From: Bryum argenteum
Lineage: Eukaryota; Streptophyta; Bryopsida; Bryales; Bryaceae
Assembly (NCBI GenBank): GCA_037043015.1
Contig: CM073326.1
Coordinates: 7,820,345-7,884,344 of the forward strand
DNA length: 64,000 nucleotides
Direction of reading: 5' to 3'
Of this stretch, positions 1 through 10,990 are shown piece after piece. Position 1 is the first letter of the stretch; every line of letters starts with the position of its first letter. The translations under genes and the position numbers were made by a program. Below the pieces are notes generated by a model, which ran no database searches, was not told the origin of the DNA, and saw nothing but the letters and a program-made list of their open reading frames with translations.

Positions 1-1255
1 TTGTCAAAGTTTTACAATATGAGGCTCAATATCATAATTATGATGCCTATTTTCAATGGCTTTCTTGACAATGTTGATTGCAAACAAGGATAATTTCATG
101 ATACAAGCTTGCAAACAAAACTAACAAAAATGAAGATTTGGGATTGTAAAATCTTCCCATTTATTGATTATTTGACCATCAAATCTATCTTTCCCAGTCT
201 CTTAGGGGTTTAGGAGAGAGACGCCGGAATGTCCATAATCACAATGGAATTCTCGTCGCCTAAAACCCTAATCCTGTTTTTTCAGCTTTCGTGTACGATT
301 TGACGAGGGTCGATCGAACTGGGATTTTGAGGTCTTTCGGAGTAACATTCTTACTTCGCCGGGGTTTGAGAAGTCTTTAGATGCAAATGTGAGACTTGTA
401 CAACAATTTAAGATGATGACGATCTGGTTTATACTTGCAAGAATGACTCAGTACTACGAGTACCTCAACATCTAGGAGCGGGCGAGTGTGCGCAAATGCC
501 GCGCCCGCCCTGACAATCAAGTATGTCTATCTCCTCCTTATTTCAGTACTTCGAAAAAACTCGCAACGTCTGCTTTTTCGATCGCTCTTAAATTATGATC
601 AGCGGATCAGCCGATTCATCCTTACTGGATACACGAAAGTTAGTTTCGCATCTTAGCAAGAGAATTGGTTTAATGCCTGCTTACAATGTCGCAATCTCTT
701 ACCGTGCTGTATAGAGGCTAGGTTCTTTGTGGAGTAGGAAGAGTCTTTCAAGAATGGCCTCGGAGAACAGGAAACTTTTATGCTTGTGGCTGTCTCCCTG
801 TAGCATTGTGAGTGATTAGTATAAACAAGGTCATCAGGGGCCTTTGAGATAATGAATGCATGTAAAATCTTCCACATTATCATCTGTTCAATTTCTTCGT
901 ACTGTCCGCGGGAATCTATTAACCCCTTGAAGCTGGTAGCGTTCTTAGTTAGTTTTTAGCGAGTGTTCTTCTAGAGTTGGCTTGTTGCTGTACTGAGGTT
1001 TTTGAGAGGTTTAAGAACACATGGATTCTTTTGCCTTGCTATATAGTGGCTAGGTTCTTCATGCAGTAGGAAGAGTCGTTCAGGAATGTCTTCGGGGAAC
1101 AGGAAAGGTTTCATTCTTGTGGTCGTCTTCGTGTGTGCATTTCTGATGTTGAGCATCGAGCACTTCGGCTTGCGTGTACTTCTTGATGCTGGACTGAGGT
1201 TTTTGAGAGGTTTAAGAACTCATGGAGAATTTTTGTTGTCGCAGCAATTCAGAGC
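1..1255 (+). promoter_or_regulatory. Upstream region and probable 5' leader of the RpoT gene
   Basis: No protein gene is supported here. The stretch lies directly upstream of the RpoT start codons and probably contains its promoter and leader. It is built partly of diverged direct repeats: a block of about 110 bp at 695-800 recurs at 1033-1140 (motifs such as GGCTAGGTTCTT and GTAGGAAGAGTC), and a second unit containing TTTTTGAGAGGTTTAAGAAC occurs at about 985-1030 and again at 1185-1230. Several upstream ATGs are present, one opening a 63-codon uORF that overlaps the first RpoT ATG. Whether an intron lies in the leader cannot be decided from sequence alone. Confidence 0.5.
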
Positions 1256-1277
1256 ATGTCAATGCAAGTTGTGTTGA
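1086..1277 (+). other. Upstream ORF overlapping the first RpoT start codon
   Basis: A 63-codon ORF begins at ATG 1086 and ends at 1277, in a different frame from RpoT. It runs over the first in-frame RpoT ATG (1256) but stops 20 bases before the second one (1298). If this part of the DNA is in the mRNA, ribosomes that translate the uORF cannot start at 1256 but could reinitiate at 1298. The peptide has a hydrophobic N-terminal half but resembles nothing I know, so any effect would be through translation control. Expression is inferred, not shown. Confidence 0.35.
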
Positions 1278-4200
1278 TAGATCATCCATTCGCCGGCATG
1301 TGGCGGTCAGCAGCACAGCAGCTGTCAAGACAAAAACTTGACGCACTGGGACGAAGAAGAAGCTCCACCACTTTACCTGTCCTTCTGCGAGCCATATCCT
1401 ACCAGAGTACTGCAAATCACGACATAGCTAGTGTGCAATCTGTAGAGAAGAGTTCAGATTTCAAGCCCCGCTTTTTGAAACCTTACACACCGTCTTTATC
1501 ACCATTAGACTCTGCATTTGTTGAACTTGTTGATCTTCTTCCCCAATGCTGGCACAATCCATCTGCCACAGATACGGATCAGAACCATAATGTACAGAAT
1601 ATTAGACGACTAGAGGATGAGAATGATACACGGAATGATCCAGACGCGAGATTGGACTTTTTTGTGCAAAACACGAAGAAGGAAAAGGAGAGGGAGTTAT
1701 ACGAACGGCAGGTGAAGATTGAGACCGAGGCATGGCGACGGGCAGCTGACGAATATAAAATTCAGATGACTGAAATGTGTCGAAAAAGCCTTGCACCAAA
1801 CTTGCCATTTGCTCAGTCACTTCTGTTGAGTTGGTTTGAGCCTCTCAGGTTTGTGTTCTATCTGAGCTCGGTACTTTGATGTATCAGAGTAAAAATGGAT
1901 AACATTGACGGTGGGAATCGGTGGCTAGCAGAGATGGCATAATCGAGGAGCAGAGGGCTTACGCCAATCGTGAGCATCGAGAACATAGATCCGTGTATGG
2001 CCCATACATGTGTCAGTTACCTGCTGACATGCTAGCGGTGATTACCATGCATCGCTTAATGGGGCTTCTCATGAGTGATCAAGAACATGGATGTGTAAAG
2101 GTCATTCATGCTGCAGTTGTGATTGGTGAAGCTGTCGAGCAGGAGGTAATTTGAACTCGCACATTTTTTGAGGTTGTGGAAGTTGACTATTCCGTAAGAG
2201 TATGTACGATTCGGATTTTATTCCTCCTTAATTCCACTCAGGTGTTTTTGGTGTAATTAACTCCGCCGGTAGCATGGTTGTTGAGTCGTTTAAAAAAATG
2301 TTCGTGCAGGTTCGAATAGTGCAGGTGATGAACCGGAAGAGGAAATTGGAAGTTCCACAGGGAGATGTTGTCAATGAAGAGAATCTTGCAGCGACCATGC
2401 TGGCTGAAAAGAAGTCAAAGAAAGTAGTTAGGGATAAAGTAAAGAAATTGGTGAAGCAGAATAAGTTGCGACGGGTCGATAGCATTTTAAAACATGCAAG
2501 CACAGATGAGCCTTGGAGCACAGTTGTCCATGTCAAGGTATAAGATCATGTTCTTACATTACTTGTTGCATAGTGAAGTTTCTTGCAATTTTGTTTCAGC
2601 TATTATAGTCACATCCTGCAGTGGGCCTTATTGGTTCTCAATGAAGTTGCATGTGATATTGTGCAGCTGGGAGGTCGTCTGCTGGAGATGATGCTCGAAA
2701 CATCCTTAGTGCAAGCACCTGGGAATGACCATGGTGATGACTTTGGTGAGCTACGACCAGCATTTCAGCACAAGTTTAAAAACCATTCTCTACGAAAAAA
2801 GTGAGTCACGTATGACATAAACTTTCAGTGTTATGAGCACAAGGACTTGCTGATTTTATCTGAGTATATATCGTTTTATCTAGTGATGTTTATTCTTCCA
2901 GAATGATTGAGAACACCTTGTACTCCTGATGCTAAGCAAGGGTATGTCTGCTTCTTCGCAGTGTAAATCGAATATATGGTGTTATTGAGTGCGACCCATT
3001 GGTACTTGCTGAGATTAACCAATCGGTAAGGCCACTAATACAAGCAAATTATTATATTTTTTGGATATACCATAAAAAGTTGAAGCAAAATGTAAATCGC
3101 TGTGTTCGTCTCTTGCAACTTCGTACTGAAAGATGAAGTATCGCTTTTGCGTTTATGCATACTTCGATGTTTTTGTAACCCTAACGATTGCTTTTGGACA
3201 GGTTAGGCATATGGTAATGCCGTACATGCCGATGCTGGTGAAACCTCTGCCATGGAAAGGGTGGGCCTCCATGTTTCTTATGCCAGTGCATGCTTTCTAA
3301 CTGTGTTCAAGTGGACATTCTTTTCATGAGGCATTCTTGTTTGATGTTGCAGGTTTTATGATGGCGGGTACTTGTATTTGAGATCTTCTATTATGCGGAC
3401 ACAGGGTGCGAAAGAACAACGGGTGGCTGTTATGAACACCCCACGCAAAAATATGGAAACTGTTATCGACGTTAGTATCCATTTCATCACTCGCTGTTGG
3501 CATCAGCAGTACTATGATCATTCATTCTCATTTATGGGACTGCTCTCTGGGAGATGAATGCGTGATTTAATCTGCATTTAATGGTGGGTGCAGGCCCTGA
3601 ACGTGTTGGGAGAGACAGGATGGAGAATCAACAAGCCTATACTAGATGTTGTAGAAAAGTTGTGGAAGGCTGGTGGAGGAATCGCTGACTTAATAGAGGC
3701 TGCCGATGTAAGTGCCATAGACCCAGTTACAGAGTGCTTTTAGTGGCGAGACCTCAATTGTCGAGTTACTTGAGGACTTAAGCAGGTTCAATTGAGTACG
3801 AGTCTTAGAATGCAAGGCAACTTATATGCCCTGGATGCTGGGTGTTCGAATGAGTTGATGACATGATATAGTGGCTACTTAAACACTTGTCAAGCTTTCT
3901 TCTTCTTCTTTAGTTGCCGCATTTGTGGATAGGTAGTGTGCTATTCGCTTTTATGAGTTGTCATTTGTCTTTTCTGCAGGTTCCGCTTCCTGAGACACCA
4001 GGTCCTGCAGACAAGGAGGCTTGGATGAAATGGAAGCACGCAATCGTTGAAGCCAAACGAACCAACAGTGAGCGGCATTCTTTGCGGTGTGATACAGAGT
4101 TAAAACTTGGGGTACTTCTACTCACCCTAACTTCATTTTGATGTTTAGACATTGCTTAGTTATCAATTACGTATTCGACTATTTTCGTTTGTACATGATT

Positions 4201-7200
4201 GCTTCGTCCTGCAGGTTTTGTAATATCTATCCCATTGCGATCGATTCTCAATTAGAACGATGCCAATTGAGGGACGATAGTAAACATCATTGTCATACAT
4301 TTGAGCTTCCATTAAAGGACATTGTTGCATGAAAAGCTGATGCCGTTGATGTTTATGCTACCCTGATGAAGTCTTCCACTTGCTTTTGGTAACAGGTGGC
4401 TAATAGACTTCGTGATGAAGATGCTTTCTACTATCCTCACAATCTAGATTTTAGAGGGCGAGCTTACCCGATGCACCCACATCTGAACCACTTGGGCAAT
4501 GACCTCTGTCGAGGTATTCTGATGTTCGCTGATGGAAGGCCCTTGGGACCACACGGTCTTCGGTGGATTAAGATTCAGTTGGCAAATCTTTATGGAGGAA
4601 GTGTGGGGAAACTGCCATTCGATGATCGTGCTGCGTTTGCCGAGGATCGTATGGAACTTATCTTAGATTCTGCTGAAAGACCTTTAGATGGGAAGCGGTT
4701 CTGGCTTGAAGCCGAGGACCCTTTCCAGTTTCTTGCCGCTTGCATCGATGTTAAGGATTCGATCGCTTCTGGCAATCCCGAGACTTATATATCACATCTG
4801 CCTGTGCACCAGGTATCCTCATATTGTCCTCACATCTGTATGCCTTTTTTGTGAATCATTCATGTAAAAGCCTGTGTTCTATTTCTGGAGGACTAAATGC
4901 ATTTAGAAAACCTTGATCATGAAGCTTCTTACTATGCATGTTGTTCAGGTTCAAAGCATGGTTTACATACCTTCGTCTTTAAATATTTGTATACGTCTGT
5001 TGTACAGGATGGATCATGTAATGGCTTACAGCATTATGCAGCACTTGGTCGAGATCGAGTAAGCTGATCTTCATCTTCATTTTCTGGACTTTTTCAGTAT
5101 TGTATGAATCTCTGGATTCAGCGGCACCGTGAGACTTTGGCACTATTTTGACAATGTTTTCACATTTCAAAACTAGATCGGAGCGAAGTCAGTGAACCTG
5201 GTTGCTGGAGACAAACCTGCTGATGTGTACTCAGGGATTGCTGAGAGGTACTAATGCTTTCCATGGAAGAGTGTTGCAGACACTCGAAATCTGGTCTTGC
5301 AAATTGAAGTAGTCCCTATTTGGCTTATATCTTAGCAATATTGAGTTCAAACTTTGTTGAGTTCTCTTTTGATGTTACATCTGCTTGTAAATTTGACAGA
5401 GTGAAAGTTATCATGGAAAGAGATGCACTCAAAAATCCTCTGACAAATCGCAAGTCGGCAAGTGCACGGCTTCTTCGTGGACAGGTTCACGTCTACTTCA
5501 ACTATCCATCTCTTGATTGATGCTGTGATCGTTTCAATTCTTGAACTGTGAATCTTAATTGTGGAGTTATTTCCTGATGTTAATGATCAACGTCTGTAGT
5601 GTTCTGATATCAAATGGAACCATCATTGTACTACATGGAAGCAGTAACAACAGAGACATTGTCTGCTCGCAAGAGACTAATCAGGAGTTCAATGACAACC
5701 TGGTTATTTTTAACTACGATACTTAGATTGTCGTAGTTTTTGTGCAGTCTTGTAGCTTATGAAAGCGTCTCCACAAGGGTATTTTCGTTCATATGTGGCG
5801 ATCGATATCTTTGTTACTGTGGTCGGACGTAGGAGTTTATTCACATATGAATGTGTGCAGGTTGATCGCAAGCTTGTGAAGCAGACCGTGATGACGTCAG
5901 TGTATGGTGTGACATTTATTGGAGCTCGCCTACAAATTTTGAACCGATTGAAGGAGAGATGTCCTATTGCTGTTGATCCAGTTGAAACATATCGAGCTGC
6001 TGGTTATGCTGCCAAGGTTCGTCCCCTCTTACAGTTGTACATGATGGACTTTACCAAATCTTAGAGCTCTGCCTTCTCAGATTCTGTATTCCCTCAAATA
6101 CTAATGTCTGGAATATGTATATCAATAGTCATTAGCAGAGCATTTTTTATTGCCGATGGAACCATGTGTAAGGGTCATGTATAGCATGGTGTATTTAGTT
6201 CTTGGTCTGTTCTTGACGTTTAAGGAGTAGAATATAGTGCAAAGGTTACTTACCTATGGGAATGCTGGATACAGACTTCTTTGGATGCCCTCGGAGAAAT
6301 GTTTAAGGAAGCTCGTTGCATCATGAATTGGCTTGGCGACTGTGCTAAGGTGAGTGAATTGGACTTGATGCCGCATGCAAACATGTTGTAAGGTCAACCT
6401 GCCTATTCCCGAGCATTCAAGGGGTTCTTGGAATTCTTCATAAAATCAGGTTACTGTTCACTTCCTCATGTCGTCTCTTGCTATACCTTCTGTTGTTTAT
6501 GTTTACTTTTTGTTTTTCTTAGGTTATCGCAGCTGCAGGCCATACTGTAAGATGGACTTCTCCTTTAGGCCTACCCGTGGTTCAGCCCTATCGAAAGCAC
6601 AGCCGGCATTTGGTAAGCGTGTTCCATTTGTATCATCTTTTGAGTTGTATGCCCTGTTGATGTAGAGTTTAACCTTACGTCTTTCGAGCTCGACATATTT
6701 GCATCAGTAGTTCGATGCTTACAACGTTGGATTCAACCCCTTCGACAATTGAATTCTTCAGATTAAAGCACAGTTTATTCGACTAGCTGTAACAAAGTTC
6801 CATGAGGCTCAATTAGTCTATTGTCAAAGAATTCACATCGTTGGTAGAAGCTGCTCGGCTCGTCTGTTTTATGAGCCCTGAGGTGTAAAATGTTCAGAGC
6901 CCTCGTAACTGTATACATCTGTCTGACTGTATGGTAGACTATGGTCGTAGAAGATTTTGACCTGTTGCTAATCAAGCTTCTGATTATGAGGTTGACTAAC
7001 TTTTTGTCATCCAGGTGAAAACATCACTTCAGGTCCTGGCATTGAGAAACTCAGATGAGAATCATCCGGTAATTTAAGTCTGTCTTTTGGCTTCATTCTT
7101 TAGCTAGGTGATAATTTTGAATCTTCTTGCATATTGCTGCTTAGTGACGAGAGTGAAGTAGTCCTGAACTCAGGTGCATTCTTTTTTCTGTGTCAGGTTC

Positions 7201-8090
7201 TGGCGTCAAGACAACGGACTGCTTTTCCTCCTAATTTTGTACACTCGTTAGACAGCTCACATATGATGATGACAGCTCTTGCTTGTCATGCAGCGGGACT
7301 TACTTTTGCAGGTATATACACTATATCCGCGTGCTCTTTATTCAAGTTCTTACTTTCTTTGTTCGCGGAAAGATTCTCTTTTCGATGGATACCCTTGATG
7401 GGTTCAATTAATACACCTTCTTTAGGTTCAGCATTCTTTTGGTGTGCTGTAGCACTGCAACTCTTCCACATCTAATACTGTTCTGTGTCGTCTCTTTGTT
7501 CGTAGACTTTATCGCTCCTTTTCTGGACACTTTTCTCTAAGTCGGAAGTACATGTTGTGTTCAGGGTAGCCCAGCTCCCAAATATTTCGAGAATGCAGTT
7601 TCTCATTATTTGTTCTTTTTCAGGCGTGCACGATTCCTATTGGACTCATGCTGGAGATGTGGAGCAAATGAATGTCCTAATTCGAGAAAACTTCGTAAAA
7701 CTATATGAGAAGCCGATCCTGGAAAACGTCAGTCTCCTCTCCTTTCTGATCATGCCTTGCAAATTGTTACTTATGAGCCGAGTAACATACGGTTTTAGTC
7801 ATAAAGAATTCTTTGTTCTAGTGTCAACATGTGATGAAAAACTATCATATATCAGGATTGACTCAATATTTAGAATCACCGGTGCTCTAATCTGTTTACG
7901 ATCGAGATATTCATCTGCTTTACAGACATGAGCCTCGGCACTTCTGTTGCTAATGTTCTGCTCTTCGTCGTTCTTGCAGTTATTGCTGGATTTCCAAACA
8001 CAGTTTCCAGACTTGACTTTCCCGGAAGTCCCAGCTCGGGGTGACTTCGACTTGACAGAGGTTCTTAAGTCGCCATATTTCTTCAACTAG
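1256..8090 (+). CDS. RpoT: Phage-type (T7-like) organellar DNA-directed RNA polymerase, RpoT
   Basis: This nuclear-encoded single-subunit RNA polymerase transcribes mitochondrial (and possibly plastid) genes. Twenty GT-AG exons join in frame: 1256-1848, 1932-2145, 2310-2537, 2667-2800, 2962-3025, 3202-3260, 3353-3470, 3594-3707, 3980-4111, 4396-4812, 5008-5058, 5177-5247, 5400-5484, 5861-6016, 6275-6349, 6523-6612, 7015-7068, 7197-7311, 7624-7727, 7980-8090. The product is 994 residues, or 980 from the second in-frame ATG at 1298, whose [11 protein letters not shown] start looks like a mitochondrial presequence. Catalytic motifs are intact: motif [13 protein letters not shown] (D692, equivalent to T7 D537), motif [15 protein letters not shown] (K767 and Y775, equivalent to K631 and Y639), and motif [10 protein letters not shown] (D927, equivalent to D812). 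It ends in YFFN like other plant RpoTs. In Physcomitrium RpoT genes the choice between two such AUGs has been discussed as deciding plastid versus mitochondrial targeting. Which paralogue this is cannot be told. Confidence 0.97.
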
Positions 8091-8778
8091 GTATCCATCA
8101 ACAATTAGTTTTTCTCTCGACCAGAGAAGCATAATGTGCAGTGTTGTTCGATTGAGTTTCAGTCAATACCATCGATCGTGTGTACTCTTTGGTACAATAC
8201 AGTAAGCTCAATTGGAGATTCTTATGTCAGAAAACGTGAAATTCACAATCTGAAAAGAAACTCTTTTTTTCATGCGAAGGGTTCCTAGTTTTTATTTTTA
8301 GGGATCCGAGTTTTTATTTTAAGGTGACTGTGCATGACTGACACATTTCTCTTACATGAGGTGCAGAGAAGTTGTGTAAGCTTATCCAAACATAGCTTCT
8401 AAGTTTTATTTTCAAGGTCTTATCTTTACTTTTCCTATTTTTATATACCGCTTCTCTTAGAAATAAAAGTGTAAATCATGCTATAAGTACTACATCTCCT
8501 CAAAATATATTTTCATTTCGTAACTCTCAATTTATTTCTTTCATCTTCTCAGAGGTTTACTTTTACTTGTCCTTTCCTATCTTTCTATACCTCTTGTATA
8601 GATAGAAAGTGAAAGGGGTTTTCTTTTACTTTTCCTATCAAAAGTGAAAGTATATTGGTGCTATAAGTACCACATTTCACTACCGATATATAACACAAAT
8701 CTTTTCTTACAATTCTTACAACCTTCTTCAATACATTTCTTACTATTCTTATACGAGCATATTTAGTGAGCCTTTCCC
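8091..8778 (+). promoter_or_regulatory. RpoT 3' region and repeat-containing promoter of the next ORF
   Basis: The first part is the probable RpoT 3' UTR. From about 8,400 to 8,690 an AT- and pyrimidine-rich segment contains two diverged copies of one unit. Each has TTTACTTTTCCTAT-like pyrimidine tracts followed by GCTATAAGTAC(T/C)ACAT, at about 8,482-8,496 and 8,661-8,675. A short inverted repeat, CTTTCTATAC...GTATAGATAGAAAG, lies at about 8,580-8,610. The repeated units sit just upstream of the ATG at 8,779 and are likely promoter repeats, which is inference. Confidence 0.4.
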
Positions 8779-10092
8779 ATGGATACCTTCCTATTTTTCA
8801 TTTTCGTTTTAGAAATAATACAGTTCGTTGGTACATTTATACTTGGGTACCCTCGTTTTATAAAACTTATATCAGGTGTGGCATCCATGTTAGAAGATTG
8901 TCTTGATCTTGGCATAGTGGATGAGATCAAAGATGAGGTTGATGGTGAGATTGAGGATGAGGATGCCGATGAGGGTGTTTATACGAAGATGTTTGTAATT
9001 GTATCCATGGCAATGGCATTCTTCAGTGCGGCCTCAGTAAATGTGGTACTCATGCAAAGGGATTTCTTCACTGCATCGAACTTCGGTGATCGTCTATCAT
9101 CTATCACGTTAGAAAGGATCATCGAAAGGATTTCTCATTCAATCCTCGTTGTATGGTTCATTTTGGTTGTTCCCCGCTTGTCGACCTTATCTAGAGCTTT
9201 GGAGAGAGCTATTACATCTCTGGATGATGAACCAGTCCAAAATACTCAAGAATCAAAGACTCAAAATGCACATCAAGAGTCATTGGATTACAAACTCCAG
9301 CGATTGCAGTTGGACTCATTATGTGAGATAAACCAAGGATCTGGTACAAACGATGAACCTAATACGGAGCAAGATTCTCAACAATCTATTATTCAAAGTG
9401 CAAGAATCACTTACATAGATGCTAGCAATGAAGGACCGATACAAGATAATCATACAGACCAAGAATATCAAGCGTTTATTTCCCGAATTGTTGGGAGGTT
9501 GGCAGAAATGGATGATCAGATATTGGAATTTGTGCCAGAGCAAGAACAACTGATTACTCAAATTAGAAAAGAGAATGTTGAAGGTGTTGAAGGTGCTGAA
9601 ATAGAGTCAATGACAAGAGTATCGGAGAACAGTTGGGATTTCGAAAAGAATACTCCAATTGATCATGCTGCACGACAGAGCTTGCAGTCGATATATTGCA
9701 GCATGGAAGAATGTATTTCGAAAGCATGGTTGGAAAAGATTCTGGAAACAGTGGCGATGGAACCGGTGGAAAGGGTGGAGATGGAGATTGAGGAAACAGT
9801 GGCGATGGATCCTGCTACCCGAGAGAGCTTGATGTCGATGGTCTGCAGCATGGACGAGTGCCTTTTGAAAGCAATGGAGATGGAATGGGATCGAGAAATT
9901 TCATTTACGGAACCGGTGGAGATAGAGAATCAAGATACAGTGTTGTTGGAACCGGTGGAGAAGGAAGATCAGGAAACTTTGTTGATGGAACCGGTAGAGA
10001 GGGAAGATCAGGAAGCATTATTGCTCGAATCGGTGGAGATGGGAAGTGAGGATCGGTTAACTTGGGTGGTTGTTGAGGAAGATGATTGTTGA
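8779..10092 (+). CDS. Unrecognised acidic membrane protein with internal repeats (437 aa)
   Basis: I do not recognise this protein. It is a single uninterrupted ORF beginning MDTFLFFIF. It shows three hydrophobic segments (about residues 3-22, 71-91 and 118-134), with an acidic stretch rich in D and E (about 40-66) between the first two. The remaining 300 residues are hydrophilic and Glu/Gln-rich. Two features mark this tail. A 23-residue unit occurs twice, at 295-317 and 344-366, each with the core CSM(E/D)EC. Four tandem 13-residue units beginning EPVE or ESVE lie at 378-429, encoded by a 39-bp minisatellite at 9,910-10,065. The ORF is long, starts at ATG and has its own repeat-bearing upstream region, so it is probably real, but no splice sites or homologue confirm it. 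Confidence 0.65.
   Translation: MDTFLFFIFVLEIIQFVGTFILGYPRFIKLISGVASMLEDCLDLGIVDEIKDEVDGEIEDEDADEGVYTKMFVIVSMAMAFFSAASVNVVLMQRDFFTASNFGDRLSSITLERIIERISHSILVVWFILVVPRLSTLSRALERAITSLDDEPVQNTQESKTQNAHQESLDYKLQRLQLDSLCEINQGSGTNDEPNTEQDSQQSIIQSARITYIDASNEGPIQDNHTDQEYQAFISRIVGRLAEMDDQILEFVPEQEQLITQIRKENVEGVEGAEIESMTRVSENSWDFEKNTPIDHAARQSLQSIYCSMEECISKAWLEKILETVAMEPVERVEMEIEETVAMDPATRESLMSMVCSMDECLLKAMEMEWDREISFTEPVEIENQDTVLLEPVEKEDQETLLMEPVEREDQEALLLESVEMGSEDRLTWVVVEEDDC
9910..10065 (+). repeat. 39-bp coding minisatellite (4 units)
   Basis: Four in-frame 39-bp units each encode 13 residues starting E-P/S-V-E, with a conserved EDQE core in the middle copies. The last unit has diverged. Because the period is a multiple of three, copy-number change would lengthen or shorten the protein without shifting the frame. 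Confidence 0.85.
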
Positions 10093-10990
10093 TATTCACA
10101 GGTTCGAACCATGTTCTACACTTACAGTGTATAAATTGAAGAATACACAAATTTTTGGAATGTTTAGCTTTTTAGTAGATTACTGTATTTGAGAAGGCGA
10201 TGCTTCTTACAAGTTTTCCATGCAGCTTACAGTCATATTGGACGGTTTGGATACCTCTAATTTTGTTAAGATTGATTGATCTGAACGTGTTTCTTACGGA
10301 GTGAAAAAATCTTTTAAATGTGAAGGAAATAATTTAAATAAAATGTGTCCAAATCATGTTCATATCTTGCATTCACGAGCAATCCCCTGTGTACACAAGA
10401 ATATACTTCTAAAACAAATCATCAGACTCATTGAAAGGTACAGATGTTCTTAGTAAGAGGAAAATGCCCACTCTCTGTGTCAAGGCTCTGAAAGTCAAAT
10501 GTAATTTGGAGTAGGTAAAGACCTTGATGGTCACCCTCAGTCTCAGTTACCATATATTTATGTGTATGAAATTACATGTGCAAGTTTTGTATAGTATTGA
10601 TAACTTAACATGTAAAAGTAGGAAACCATAACTTCACATCTATTTTACCCATATTCAATTTCAAGGCCCCTTGACTCCTGTCATACTTGCAATAAGACTG
10701 AAAGCTCGGAAACTAATTGTAGAAAGATTTATTAGGAACCATCTATCACACACTACAAACAAAATTTAGCAGAGGCTCTGGGCAGCTTATGTCTTGTACA
10801 GTAAGAAAAAAGGACTTGAATGATATTTCAAGTTCATGATCTAGAATGTGAGCACTGTCTAAAAGTATGAGGTGTGCATGCATGCAACTCTGAACTGGCT
10901 TGCAACTGAACCGCTCGAGACCCCTGGAAATTGATCGAGAACTGGCAACTCGTCTATCATAGTAAGAGACTGACCTAGACCGTTGATTAA
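10093..10990. other. Convergent intergenic region
   Basis: This lies between the 3' ends of the 437-aa ORF (+) and the coatomer gene (-). It should hold both 3' UTRs. I see no ORF, RNA gene or repeat of note. Confidence 0.5.

Noticed and set aside
4138-4332. 64-codon ORF between RpoT exons 9 and 10
   Set aside because: It lies in an intron with good donor and acceptor sites. Including it would interrupt the conserved ELKLG-VANRL junction.
9905-10150. Pro-rich minus-strand ORF opposite the 13-residue repeats
   Set aside because: It is the antisense reading of the minisatellite, which keeps several frames open by its period of 39.
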